This document shows, piece after piece, positions 42,683-50,673 of a stretch of DNA of 64,000 nt. The notes beneath the pieces are model-generated. The model was not told the DNA's origin. It made no database searches and saw only the letters and a program-made list of their open reading frames with translations. The DNA is from Phyllobacterium sophorae (lineage in GTDB: Bacteria; Pseudomonadota; Alphaproteobacteria; Rhizobiales; Rhizobiaceae), in NCBI RefSeq assembly GCF_003010965.1, contig NZ_PGGM01000003.1, positions 372,001-436,000 of the forward strand, in the 5' to 3' direction. How positions within the stretch are numbered: the stretch's first letter is position 1; every line of letters starts with the position of its first letter. The position numbers and the translations under genes were made by a program.

Positions 42683-43621
42683 ATGTCCAGCTCGTTCGCT
42701 GAAACCCGCGCGCACACCGCCGGCTTACCCGCTATTCTTTCCATCTCTCCCATTACATTGCCGTCCCCGGGACGAGGCGTTGACCTGCACGTTCGGGTTT
42801 CCTTACCGATCGCAGGCGACGCGCTGCCCGTCATCATCTTCTCGCACGGCAATGGCCAGTCATTTCACGCCTATGGCCCCCTCGCCGATTATTGGGCAGC
42901 ACATGGCTTCGCCTTGATCCAGCCAACACACCTGGATTCGCGGATGCTCGGCCTTGCCCCGGACGATCCTCGCCGCCCCCAATTCTGGCGCTTTCGTGAG
43001 CAAGACCTTGCCGCCGTTCTCGACGGGCTCGATCGCATCGAGAACGAAGCATTGATGATCCGGGGGCGGCTCGATCACTCGCGCATCGCGGTTGCTGGCC
43101 ATTCGTGGGGCGCGCAGACCACCAGTACCTTGCTTGGCGCCACCCATCCCGATCCCGACGACGGATCGGTGGTCAATAGGAAGGACAACCGCGTGAAGGC
43201 GGGCGTGCTGCTGGCGGCGCCAGGTCGAGGCAATGACCTGACCGAATATGCAGCCCGTACCTACCCATTCATGTATCCAGATTTCTCGACCATGACGGCG
43301 CCGACCCTGATCATCGTCGGCGACCGTGATGTGGGCAGGCTTTCGACACGTGGCGCCGAATGGTGGCGTGATGCCTACGATTTGAGCCCCTCACCCAAGG
43401 CATTGTTTACAGCCTTTGGCGGCGAGCATGCTCTTGGCGGCATCCCTGGTTACGAGGCGCGCGAGACGACAGACGAACGGCCCCAGCGGGTCGCCGCGAT
43501 CCAGCGCCTTTCAACCTCCTTCCTCCGCAGCGCGCTCTATCCCGGCGATCCCGCATTTTCGGATACGGTCGCGACGCAGGCAGCCGATGCTGCGCCGGAA
43601 GGCAGCGTCGAGACGAAGTAG
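42683..43621 (+). CDS. Alpha/beta hydrolase (dienelactone-hydrolase-like/PAF-AH-like)
   Basis: A 312-residue hydrolase: LPVIIFSHGNGQSF (oxyanion), nucleophile elbow IAVAGHSWGAQT, late Asp region TLIIVGDRDVGRL and His in FGGEHALGGIPG. A short N-terminal strand region ITLPSPGRGVDLHVRVSLP is typical of this group. No signal peptide is seen. It is divergent from TetR, with twin operators upstream. A strong hairpin follows the stop. Confidence 0.9.
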   Translation: MSSSFAETRAHTAGLPAILSISPITLPSPGRGVDLHVRVSLPIAGDALPVIIFSHGNGQSFHAYGPLADYWAAHGFALIQPTHLDSRMLGLAPDDPRRPQFWRFREQDLAAVLDGLDRIENEALMIRGRLDHSRIAVAGHSWGAQTTSTLLGATHPDPDDGSVVNRKDNRVKAGVLLAAPGRGNDLTEYAARTYPFMYPDFSTMTAPTLIIVGDRDVGRLSTRGAEWWRDAYDLSPSPKALFTAFGGEHALGGIPGYEARETTDERPQRVAAIQRLSTSFLRSALYPGDPAFSDTVATQAADAAPEGSVETK

Positions 43622-43627
43622 GCCGCC

Positions 43628-43664
43628 GGACGCGCCTTTTACGGCTCCCTCGTAACGCGCGTCC
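43628..43664 (+). terminator. Hairpin after the hydrolase gene
   Basis: Eight-base arms GGACGCGC (43628-43635) and GCGCGTCC (43657-43664) can pair just after the hydrolase stop. There is no T run, so it may stabilise or attenuate the mRNA before the SDR gene rather than terminate fully. Confidence 0.35.
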
Positions 43665-43712
43665 AGCCCTTCCACGGTTGCGCTACACCATCACCACAAA
43701 CAGGAGTTTCAC

Positions 43713-44462
43713 ATGAACACGATCCTCATCACCGGCAGCTCGTCCGGCTTCGGGCTTGAGACTGCCCGCTATTTCCTCGATCGCGACTGGACTGTCATTG
43801 CCACGATGCGCACGCCTCGTGGGGATCTGTTGCCCGCATCCGAACGGCTGCGCGTCGTTGCACTCGATGTGACCGACGCTGCCAACATCACTCGTGCTCT
43901 GGACGAAGCAGGGCCGATCGACGCCCTCGTCAACAATGCCGGTGCCGGTCTGATGGGTGCGCTGGAAGGCGTGTCGATCGACGCGACACGCCAGCTTTTC
44001 GAGCTGAACACGTTCGGCACCATGGCGATGTCGCAAGCGGTAATGCCCGGCTTCCGTGCGCAAGGGACGGGCGTGATCGTCAATGTGTCGTCCGCCGTGA
44101 CGCTCAAGCCGTTGCCGATGTTGTCCGCCTATACGGCCAGCAAGGCGGCCGTAGAAGCATTCAGCGAAAACATGGCGTTGGAGGTGGAGCCGTTTGGGGT
44201 GCGCGTTCGGCTGATCGTCCCCGGTCGAGCGCCGGAAACCTCCTTTAGCGCGACCGCCCGCGACCGCTCGCAGAACGGCATACCCGAAGCCTATGCCGGC
44301 TGGGCGAAACAGGTGTTCTCCGCAACGCCACCGCAGCCGGCCGAAATCACCACTGCGAGCGACGTGGCAAAAGCGGTCTGGCAGGCAGTGAGCGATGCCT
44401 CTTCGCCGTTTCGCATCCCGGCCGGCGCGGATGCCGTAACGCTTGCCGCACAGGTCGCATAA
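43713..44462 (+). CDS. SDR-family oxidoreductase
   Basis: A 249-residue short-chain dehydrogenase: ILITGSSSGFGLETARYF (classical TGxxxGxG with GF for GI), ALVNNAGAGLMG, VIVNVSSAVTL, and the Tyr-Lys pair SAYTASKAAVEAF. It resembles retinol/steroid-dehydrogenase-like bacterial SDRs. It probably shares the TetR-controlled promoter of the hydrolase 92 bp upstream. Confidence 0.92.
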   Translation: MNTILITGSSSGFGLETARYFLDRDWTVIATMRTPRGDLLPASERLRVVALDVTDAANITRALDEAGPIDALVNNAGAGLMGALEGVSIDATRQLFELNTFGTMAMSQAVMPGFRAQGTGVIVNVSSAVTLKPLPMLSAYTASKAAVEAFSENMALEVEPFGVRVRLIVPGRAPETSFSATARDRSQNGIPEAYAGWAKQVFSATPPQPAEITTASDVAKAVWQAVSDASSPFRIPAGADAVTLAAQVA

Positions 44463-44485
44463 CGGCTTACTTCTGCCCCCTTCAC

Positions 44486-44514
44486 CGGCCGGATCGTTCG
44501 ATGAGATCCGGCCG
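44486..44514 (+). terminator. Hairpin after the SDR gene
   Basis: A 10-bp perfect stem, CGGCCGGATC with GATCCGGCCG, has a 9-base loop and lies 23 bp after the SDR stop. The T run is missing, so terminator function is likely but not certain. Confidence 0.45.
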
Positions 44515-44562
44515 TCCCGCTCGGAAGAGTCGAATGAGCCGATGCGCTCCGTCATCCCAATT

Positions 44563-44817
44563 TCACTCGCTCCCAAGAGACCCTGAGATGAAGCCATTGG
44601 CTATTAGACTTTCAACGTATTCGCGCTCGTGCCGTGCGCCGCGTTCCCAGAGAAGTTCAAGAAGCGGATCCCATATATGCGGCTTAGCTAGTAATCCGTT
44701 GGCGACTGCCATATCAAGTCCGGTCAGATGTTCGCAATGAAGGTGCCCAATCACACTCGCTTTGGTTGATGCAATCAAATTTGCCCGCACAGCCACCTTC
44801 GCCGTCCGGGCTTCCAT
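44563..44817 (-). pseudogene. TM0106-family nuclease remnant (N-terminal fragment)
   Basis: The frame reads VIGHLHCEHLTGLDMAVANG, LLAKPHIWDPLLELLWERGA and RHEREYVESLIANG, then stops. It is nearly identical to residues 16-68 of the protein starting at 3866 (LVGHLHCGHLTALDVAVADG and so on). The remaining 1000-plus residues are absent. About 115 bp upstream lies an inverted repeat with the same AGCATCAAC half-site seen before the 3866 gene. Confidence 0.85.
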
Positions 44818-44885
44818 ACTCCGAACTGCCTTCTGGCAAAAAAAATGATCTAGCTGATATCGCGATTCTGGTCATTTAAGTTTAC

Positions 44886-44936
44886 AGCATCAACTGAAAC
44901 CGGAAGAGACATCGAGCTTTTCCTTTCGTTGATGCT
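44886..44936. promoter_or_regulatory. AGCATCAAC inverted repeat upstream of the TM0106 remnant
   Basis: Arms AGCATCAAC (44886-44894) and GTTGATGCT (44928-44936) are exact inverted copies 33 bp apart. AGCATCAACTGAA (44886-44898) is also present word for word at 4129-4141. A regulatory site was probably duplicated together with the nuclease gene. The rest of the 44818-45022 gap shows nothing else. Confidence 0.5.
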
Positions 44937-45022
44937 AGGACCTAAGACAAACTCATTACCCAGCTGTGTCACATTTGAAGAGGTGACGAAGCTCGCAAGT
45001 CCTGAAAGAGATTCCCTTCCGG

Positions 45023-45745
45023 CTACAACACTGATCGCACAAAACTTGCGGTCTCCTGTTTAGTCGGATTGTCAAAGATTTGATCAGGTTTTCCGATCTC
45101 GTGGATCTGGCCCTTGTAAAAGAAGGCGATCCGATCCGAAACTTCGCGTGCGAACCTCATCTCATGGGTAACCACGATCATGGTCATCCCTTCTTTCGAC
45201 AGCATACGAAGCGTGTCCAGGACTTCGCCTACCAGTTGCGGATCGAGTGCCGATGTAACCTCATCAAACAGCATATAGTCCGGAGACATCGCCAGAGCTC
45301 TCGCTATGGCCATTCGTTGCTGCTGGCCGCCTGAAAGGCGCGATGGGAACACCGAGAGCTTTTCCCTTAATCCAACGTGAGATAGCTGTTCGACAGCGAT
45401 TGCTTCGGCCTCTTCTTTGGACTTTCGGAGGACCTTTCTCAGGGCAAGTGTGACGTTCTCCAGCACCGTCAGGTGCGGAAAGGCGTTCCACTGCTGAAAG
45501 ACGATTCCGATACGGCGGCGCAGCTTGTTAAGATCCGTGTTCTTTGAATGCACCTCCACCCCGTCGACGGTTATGCGACCTTGCTGAATTCCCTCCAGGC
45601 CATTGATGCACATCAGCATCGTCGACTTACCAGATCCCGATCCGCCGATCATCGACAGGACTTCACCCTTCTGGACCGTCAAATCCACGCCGTTCAGCAC
45701 ATGCAGCGCACCGAATTGCTTATGTACGTTCTCGATTGCAATCAT
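45023..45745 (-). CDS. Polar amino-acid ABC transporter ATP-binding protein
   Basis: A 240-residue ABC ATPase of the GlnQ/HisP group: Walker A IGGSGSGKST, Q-loop VFQQWNAFPHLTV, signature RLSGGQQQRMAIARAL, Walker B YMLFDEVTSALDP and the switch His in VVTHEMRFAREV. It powers uptake of a polar amino acid. The start ATG 45745 overlaps the upstream permease stop (ATGA), so translation is coupled. It is the last gene of the transporter unit 47981-45023. Confidence 0.95.
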   Translation of the reverse strand: MIAIENVHKQFGALHVLNGVDLTVQKGEVLSMIGGSGSGKSTMLMCINGLEGIQQGRITVDGVEVHSKNTDLNKLRRRIGIVFQQWNAFPHLTVLENVTLALRKVLRKSKEEAEAIAVEQLSHVGLREKLSVFPSRLSGGQQQRMAIARALAMSPDYMLFDEVTSALDPQLVGEVLDTLRMLSKEGMTMIVVTHEMRFAREVSDRIAFFYKGQIHEIGKPDQIFDNPTKQETASFVRSVL

Positions 45746-46395
45746 TGCATGCCCCACTTTTTCTCAAGTTGATTTCCGAGCCTGGCAATTGGGAAGCTCA
45801 TGAAGAAGTAGATCAGCCCGGTGATGCACAAAATCAGCAAGGGCTCCTGAACACGGGATGTCACGATCTGCGAACTGCGCAGGAGTTCAACGATACCAAT
45901 CCATAGGACGAGTGCTGTGTCTTTCATCACACCGAGAGTTAGACCGATCCAGCTCGGAAAGACGACCCTTGTGGCAATCGGTAGCGTGATCGACGTGAGT
46001 TCCTGCAACCAGCTGAGGCCGAGAGATCTTGCCGCTCGGCGTGTCGTCAGAGGGACGGCGCCAACGCCGCTTCTGACAATTTCGGTACAGAATGCCGATG
46101 CGTAGATACCCAAACATAGGCAGCCGACGGCAAATGTTGGCCAATTCAGCTTGAGGATGCTGTTGAACGAATTGAATAGCACGAGCTGAATGAGGAGCGG
46201 AACAGACCGGAATACGTCGAGGACGGCACCAAGAGCGTTACTGATCCACCAGGGAGAACCTGACCTGATTAGGCCAAACACTACGCCGAGACATGTCCCG
46301 ATCAGAACGGAGACGAGGGTAATCGCGATCGTGGTCGCTGCTCCGTAAAGCAGGAACTGGAAGTCGCCCCAAGTAAATGATCCACCAAAATACAT
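45742..46395 (-). CDS. Polar amino-acid ABC transporter permease
   Basis: A 217-residue inner-membrane permease of the HisMQ type with about five membrane segments (FLLYGAATTIAITLVSVLIG, AVGCLCLGIYASAFCTEIV). The EAA-like loop SGVGAVPLTTRRAARSLGLS interacts with the ATPase. It pairs with the permease at 46405, the usual two-permease arrangement, and overlaps the ATPase start by four bases. Confidence 0.95.
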   Translation of the reverse strand: MYFGGSFTWGDFQFLLYGAATTIAITLVSVLIGTCLGVVFGLIRSGSPWWISNALGAVLDVFRSVPLLIQLVLFNSFNSILKLNWPTFAVGCLCLGIYASAFCTEIVRSGVGAVPLTTRRAARSLGLSWLQELTSITLPIATRVVFPSWIGLTLGVMKDTALVLWIGIVELLRSSQIVTSRVQEPLLILCITGLIYFFMSFPIARLGNQLEKKWGMQ

Positions 46396-46404
46396 CGCGA
46401 CCTC

Positions 46405-47067
46405 CTAATACCGGAACAAGCGCCATGCCACGATGCGCGCTGACAACGTGAAGGCCTTTGAAATGATGTAGTAGAGGCAAGCCGCGACGAAGAAATACTC
46501 GAAGGTTCTATAGGTCACGACATTGAGCTTCTGGGTCACGCCCGTGAGGTCGGTGGTCAAGCCAACGATGATGCCCAAGGAGCTCATGAGGATGGACCAT
46601 ACCATCTGGTTGGTCATGGCATGGAAAACCGCCCGCAACATCTGCGGGATCACAATATGCCACATGGTTTGCACGGTACCCATTCCGAGCGAACGCGCGG
46701 CTCTCGTCTGTGTTTCCGGAACGGCCAAGAACCCGCCGCGGAACGTTTCTGCAAGGTAGCCCGCATTGTTGAAGGTGATCCCGAACAGGAGTGCAGCATA
46801 GGAACCAACCTGCAGCCCGAGCGATCCCAGGCCGAAGTAAAGCATATAGATTTGGAACAAGGCCGGCGTGTTTCTTGCCGTCTCAATCCAGACGTCGGCC
46901 GGCCAAGACAGGTACTTTTTCCCTGATCGTTTGCCAAGCGCCAGGAAAATGGCAAGAACTGTTCCAAGCAACATGGCCAGGCCGGCGATCTCAATCGTGA
47001 CCAGAGCGCCCCATAGCATGTCAGGAAGCGAGCGCAGGACCGGCCTCCACTGGAAATGATAATCCAT
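46405..47067 (-). CDS. Polar amino-acid ABC transporter permease
   Basis: A 220-residue HisMQ-type permease: ALVTIEIAGLAMLLGTVLAI, ARNTPALFQIYMLYFGLG, then the EAA-like loop GGFLAVPETQTRAARSLGMG. The start ATG 47067 (MDYHFQWRP) has ATGAGGTATCAA upstream; ATG 47079 is a weaker option. Nine bases separate it from the second permease. An intercistronic hairpin precedes it. Confidence 0.94.
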   Translation of the reverse strand: MDYHFQWRPVLRSLPDMLWGALVTIEIAGLAMLLGTVLAIFLALGKRSGKKYLSWPADVWIETARNTPALFQIYMLYFGLGSLGLQVGSYAALLFGITFNNAGYLAETFRGGFLAVPETQTRAARSLGMGTVQTMWHIVIPQMLRAVFHAMTNQMVWSILMSSLGIIVGLTTDLTGVTQKLNVVTYRTFEYFFVAACLYYIISKAFTLSARIVAWRLFRY

Positions 47068-47109
47068 TTGATACCTCATTCTCTGTAGCGCCCGCGAGCG
47101 ATCCCCATT

Positions 47110-47137
47110 GGCGCCTGATCGGTTGCGATCGGGCGCC
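47110..47137 (-). terminator. Intercistronic hairpin between binding-protein and permease genes
   Basis: Arms GGCGCC (47110-47115) and GGCGCC (47132-47137), extended inward by CGATC/GATCG-type pairs, give an 11-bp imperfect stem with a 4-base loop. It sits 23 bp after the binding-protein stop and lacks a T run. Such hairpins commonly protect the 5' mRNA, so more binding protein is made than permease; here that is inference. Confidence 0.45.
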
Positions 47138-47159
47138 CCTTTTGGGCGAGGTAAAGCGG

Positions 47160-47981
47160 TTATCGATAGACGCCGGGAACGGTGAGGTCTGGTGCCGCAC
47201 CGGCGTCGTCGCCAATCCACTTCTTGTAGAGTTCCGCGTAGCGACCGGAGCGAACCTGGCGGTTCAGGAACAGGTTGACGTAGTTAAGCAACCCCTGCTC
47301 CTGGCGCTTGACGATCAGGGCGCAATAGTCGGCATCGACCGGAGCATCGCCGACCACCTTCAGGCCCGGATACTTGCCAGACTCGATGATTGCCGAAGCA
47401 ATGGTGGAGGTGGTGTAAGTCGCATCAAGGCGCTTTTGGCCCAGCGCCAGGAAGGTGTCGGACTGGCTCTGGAACGTCAGCAACTGCCAGTTTGGATCAT
47501 TCGCCGCTTTGACCTGTTCGGCGAGTGCAAGCGTTTCGTATGCGCCGGCCGGACCTCCGACCGGGTGCCCCTTGATATCGTCCGGCCCTTTGATGCCTGA
47601 CTCTTCGCGCGCCAATACGATCGTCTTGAATACGAAATAGGGGATTGAGAATCCCACGGTCTTGGCGCGTTCCAACGTATCGGACGCGACTGCAACGGCC
47701 ACATCGGCTCGGCCCGACAGAACGGCCGGGATACGATCGTTCTCGGGTGTGTCTACGATCTCGACTTCGACGCCAAGCGCCTTGCCGAGGTCGTTGCAGT
47801 AATCCACGTCGAAACCGATCGGATTGTTGTTCGCATCACGCGAGCCGTTCGGGGGGAAATCGAGCTCCACGGCGCAGCGAAGCTTGCCGGCACCGATGAT
47901 GTCGTCAAGCTGGTCAGCATGGGCACCGGTCCCGCAAATCGTTGCGGCTGCAAGAGCCATAAGCGGAATAATTCTATTCAT
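47160..47981 (-). CDS. Polar amino-acid ABC transporter substrate-binding protein
   Basis: A 273-residue periplasmic binding protein (SBP_bac_3): signal peptide MNRIIPLMALAAATICGTGAHA, then GAGKLRCAVELDFPPNGSRD and PIGFDVDYCNDLGKALGV, with VDTPENDRIPAVLSGRADVA. The ligand is likely a cyclic amino acid such as a hydroxyproline, judging from the neighbouring catabolic genes. Two GntR-type operators lie 40-74 bp upstream. Confidence 0.95.
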   Translation of the reverse strand: MNRIIPLMALAAATICGTGAHADQLDDIIGAGKLRCAVELDFPPNGSRDANNNPIGFDVDYCNDLGKALGVEVEIVDTPENDRIPAVLSGRADVAVAVASDTLERAKTVGFSIPYFVFKTIVLAREESGIKGPDDIKGHPVGGPAGAYETLALAEQVKAANDPNWQLLTFQSQSDTFLALGQKRLDATYTTSTIASAIIESGKYPGLKVVGDAPVDADYCALIVKRQEQGLLNYVNLFLNRQVRSGRYAELYKKWIGDDAGAAPDLTVPGVYR

Positions 47982-48020
47982 TTCCAGTTCCTCTCTTTAT
48001 TGAATTTTCGCATATCGGCT

Positions 48021-48055
48021 ATCGTATACGCTGATATTTGGATATCGTATACGAT
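48021..48055. promoter_or_regulatory. GntR operators upstream of the transporter genes
   Basis: ATCGTATACGAT, a perfect 12-bp palindrome, lies at 48044-48055. A second near-copy ATCGTATACGCT lies at 48021-48032, 23 bp away. The same palindrome precedes the dehydratase (50054) and the DMFase-like gene (53918). The TCGT-AT-ACGA core suits FadR-subfamily GntR proteins. Confidence 0.8.
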
Positions 48056-48080
48056 GGTCCTTCGGAGTCAATCGATGCGG

Positions 48081-48989
48081 CTATATCCTGTCGCCCGCAA
48101 TCATCGCGCGTGCTATGCGGCAAGCGGCAAGATCCCAGGCAGCGCAGCCAACGCTCTTGAAAAACACTGGTCCTGCAATATTCGCCGGGCTCTTGAGCAC
48201 GTCGCCGAGGGAAATCACAGCAGACCAATCGGCGCCGGCCAAAATAAGGTCGCCAGCTTCATGGCGTGCGCCGGCAGGATCGTCGACGACAATGGTACTT
48301 GCTAATACCGTCTGTCTTCCCACTTCGGCTGCGTCCGGCGTAAAGGTCCCTACCCCCACAATAAGCCGGTCCTGCACCGCCGCTTGCACATAAACCGGTG
48401 TCTTGCTCGTGGTCAGCGTGATCACAACGTCAATGCGTGACCAGTCACCGTCCACAAATGGCTTGGCGGAGCAGGAAGAATGCCTGGCACAAAACTGTTC
48501 CTCTTCATGCTGGGAAATTCCGGCGACGACGAGGTCTAAATCAGGATAGTAGGATGAGAGCGCATGCGCATGCGTTGAAGCCTGCTTGCCTGTGCCAATG
48601 ATCGCAATTGTCTTCGGCGGTGCTTTGCGAAGTCGGTTGATGGCCGACAGAGTCACCGCCGCTGTTCGCCGACCTGTTACTGTCGGACCGTCGAGGGCAA
48701 ACAGGGAGATCCCGGTGACGGCGTCATAGGCCACAACTTCTCCATTGATTGTCGGAAGATTGCAGGAGAAATTCGAAGGACATACGCTGACCAATTTATG
48801 GATCGCGATGTCCTGAGCGCTGGCGGGCATGGAGAGCATGATGCCGCCCGCCGCTAGAGGAGTAACCAACCGTTCCGGACTGGTGATTGTGCCGGCGGTG
48901 TATTCGGCCACCGCTCTCTCCAGCTCCCCGACAAGCAAATCGAAGGGAAGCAGTTTTTCCGTCGAAGGAGCATCGAAGCGCTGGATCAT
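48081..48989 (-). CDS. Ornithine cyclodeaminase/mu-crystallin-family reductase (probable pyrroline-2-carboxylate reductase)
   Basis: A 302-residue OCD-family protein: N-terminal fold with GGIMLSMPASAQDIAIHKLV, NAD(P)-binding IAIIGTGKQASTHAHALSSY, and DVVITLTTSKTPVYV. In bacteria that use trans-3-hydroxy-L-proline, such proteins reduce pyrroline-2-carboxylate to proline. The preceding gene makes exactly that imine, and only two bases separate the two genes. A housekeeping cyclodeaminase role is less likely here. Confidence 0.88.
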   Translation of the reverse strand: MIQRFDAPSTEKLLPFDLLVGELERAVAEYTAGTITSPERLVTPLAAGGIMLSMPASAQDIAIHKLVSVCPSNFSCNLPTINGEVVAYDAVTGISLFALDGPTVTGRRTAAVTLSAINRLRKAPPKTIAIIGTGKQASTHAHALSSYYPDLDLVVAGISQHEEEQFCARHSSCSAKPFVDGDWSRIDVVITLTTSKTPVYVQAAVQDRLIVGVGTFTPDAAEVGRQTVLASTIVVDDPAGARHEAGDLILAGADWSAVISLGDVLKSPANIAGPVFFKSVGCAAWDLAACRIARAMIAGDRI

Positions 48990-48991
48990 CT

Positions 48992-49999
48992 TTAGTTCAC
49001 CAGAAAACCAAACTTGAGTGGATCGGCTTCATCAATCACCCAGTTTGCGAAGCCACAAATGTGCGCGCTGCCTTCCACTTCCGGGATAACCGCATTAAAT
49101 TCCCCGACCTTGGTCTCGGAAAGCACGCGCCCCTTGAAGATTGTTCCGATGATCGATTCATTGACGAGCGTGTCAGAAGCGGCCATCTCACCACGAAGGT
49201 AGAGCTGCGCAACACGACCAGCTGTGCCAGATCCCGTGGGCGAGCGATCAACCGCGCGGTCAGCATAGACACAGCAGTTGGCCTGTGTGGACCCCTCGTG
49301 ACGGGGATCACCGTAGACCATCACACCATAGACATTATTGAACTCTGGGATCTCCGGGTGCACAAACGGCATCTTGGCGTTAACAGCGGTTTTGATTTCG
49401 TATCCAAGCTGCATGACGCGCTCGGCGTCTGCCTCACGGATCTCAACGCCGAACTTTCTTCCATCAACGTAGAAATACGTGGCGCCGCCGTAGGCGACAT
49501 CGCCCGTCACTTCACCGAAGCTCGGCGTCGAAATGGTAACGTCGCGGCTGAAAATGAACGACGGTACGTTAATAAACCGGACCGAGCCGACGCGTTTACC
49601 ATCCCATTGGACATAGGCCTCGATAAAGCCGCAGGGTGCATCGATGCCGACCTTCGTCTCCGGCGCCTTCCGCTCAATCCAGCCAAGCTCTACTGCGGCG
49701 GTGGCCAACGCAATCACGCCGTGACCGCAATGCGGGCTATAACCCATATTGTTGAGAAAGATCACCCCGAAGTCGGCCTCGGGACTGACCGGTTCGGTCA
49801 GATATCCACCGTAAAGATCCTTGTGACCACGCGGTTCCAGCAGCACTGCGCGACGATAGTGATCGGCATTCTGTTCGAGCCAGGCGATGCGTTCGACGAT
49901 CGTCTTACCGGGAATTTTGGGCAGTCCCTGGGTGACAAGGCGAAATGTTTCCCCGCAAGTGTGCAGCTCGACTGTGGCCAGGAACCGATCGAATTTCAT
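48992..49999 (-). CDS. Trans-3-hydroxy-L-proline dehydratase (proline racemase family)
   Basis: A 335-residue proline-racemase-family enzyme. The first catalytic Cys is at 91 (NNMGYSPHCGHGVIAL). The second catalytic position is Thr255 (DRSPTGSGTAGR) where racemases and epimerases have Cys. The Cys/Thr pair is the mark of trans-3-hydroxy-L-proline dehydratases, which give pyrroline-2-carboxylate. The start ATG 49999 has GAGAGAGGAAACAAC upstream. A GntR palindrome lies 54 bp upstream. Confidence 0.92.
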   Translation of the reverse strand: MKFDRFLATVELHTCGETFRLVTQGLPKIPGKTIVERIAWLEQNADHYRRAVLLEPRGHKDLYGGYLTEPVSPEADFGVIFLNNMGYSPHCGHGVIALATAAVELGWIERKAPETKVGIDAPCGFIEAYVQWDGKRVGSVRFINVPSFIFSRDVTISTPSFGEVTGDVAYGGATYFYVDGRKFGVEIREADAERVMQLGYEIKTAVNAKMPFVHPEIPEFNNVYGVMVYGDPRHEGSTQANCCVYADRAVDRSPTGSGTAGRVAQLYLRGEMAASDTLVNESIIGTIFKGRVLSETKVGEFNAVIPEVEGSAHICGFANWVIDEADPLKFGFLVN

Positions 50000-50053
50000 G
50001 TTGTTTCCTCTCTCTAACGGCCAGCTTCCGACCGTCATTTCACTATTTAAGAT

Positions 50054-50065
50054 ATCGTATACGAT
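50054..50065. promoter_or_regulatory. GntR operator upstream of the dehydratase
   Basis: ATCGTATACGAT, identical to the sites at 48044 and 53918, lies between the GNAT stop (50207) and the dehydratase start (49999), suggesting a separate promoter for the dehydratase-reductase pair. Confidence 0.8.
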
Positions 50066-50206
50066 CTACTATAAGTGTCAAGATGGTTTCTTTCATTCCT
50101 GCCGGGCTCTCACCTGGATGGCTGGAAGAGGCAAACTCTGCAGGCTAACGCGGGGTGGTTCAGAAACGGCTTTCCAGCGGCATTTATTGGGCCAGATCGC
50201 TTCAAC

Positions 50207-50635
50207 TCAAGTCGACTGACGCATGAAGAAGAGGCCCGGTAGATCGGCAGTGAAGCCCCATTTTTCGTAAAAGGGCACCATGTCCTCGAGGCAATAGAGT
50301 TCGCGATGCTTCACTTGCGAGAGGAGTGGATCCGTCATGACGGTCGCCATCAAAAGTCGACCGAGCCCGGTGTTGCGCCATATATCTTTGACGATGATGT
50401 CGAAAATCATCGCCTTGTAGGCACCGTCAGTCATCGCCCGCGCAAATGCGACGAGTTCCTCGTTTAGCGGATCTATGAAGGCAAAAATCGGCCCGGCATT
50501 CCTCATCAGCTTTTCCACATCCGCTTTTTGCCGGCCTTTGGTCCACCACTCCTGTTGAAAGAGGTCCACCAGTTGATCCACCTGCACTGGCGTCAGATCT
50601 CGCCGCAGTTCCAGTCTGTTTTTGTCAAGTGTCAT
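50207..50635 (-). CDS. GNAT-family N-acetyltransferase
   Basis: A 142-residue GNAT protein: EEWWTKGRQKADVEKLMRNA, central strand IFAFIDPLNEELVAFARAMTD, acetyl-CoA loop VKDIWRNTGLGRLLMATVM (R-x-x-G-x-G/A form as RNTGLG), and YEKWGFTADLPGLFF. It belongs to the short YhhY/ArgA-like group; substrate unknown. It is the third gene of the unit 53884-50207. Start ATG 50635 is preceded by GAAGGTTGCGAC. Confidence 0.88.
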   Translation of the reverse strand: MTLDKNRLELRRDLTPVQVDQLVDLFQQEWWTKGRQKADVEKLMRNAGPIFAFIDPLNEELVAFARAMTDGAYKAMIFDIIVKDIWRNTGLGRLLMATVMTDPLLSQVKHRELYCLEDMVPFYEKWGFTADLPGLFFMRQST

Positions 50636-50673
50636 GTCGCAACCTTCATATTTGAATAAACCGTCTTCGGATT

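Noticed and set aside
48887-50017. 376-residue plus-strand frame
   Set aside because: Antisense to the dehydratase gene, whose catalytic motifs and operator support the minus strand.
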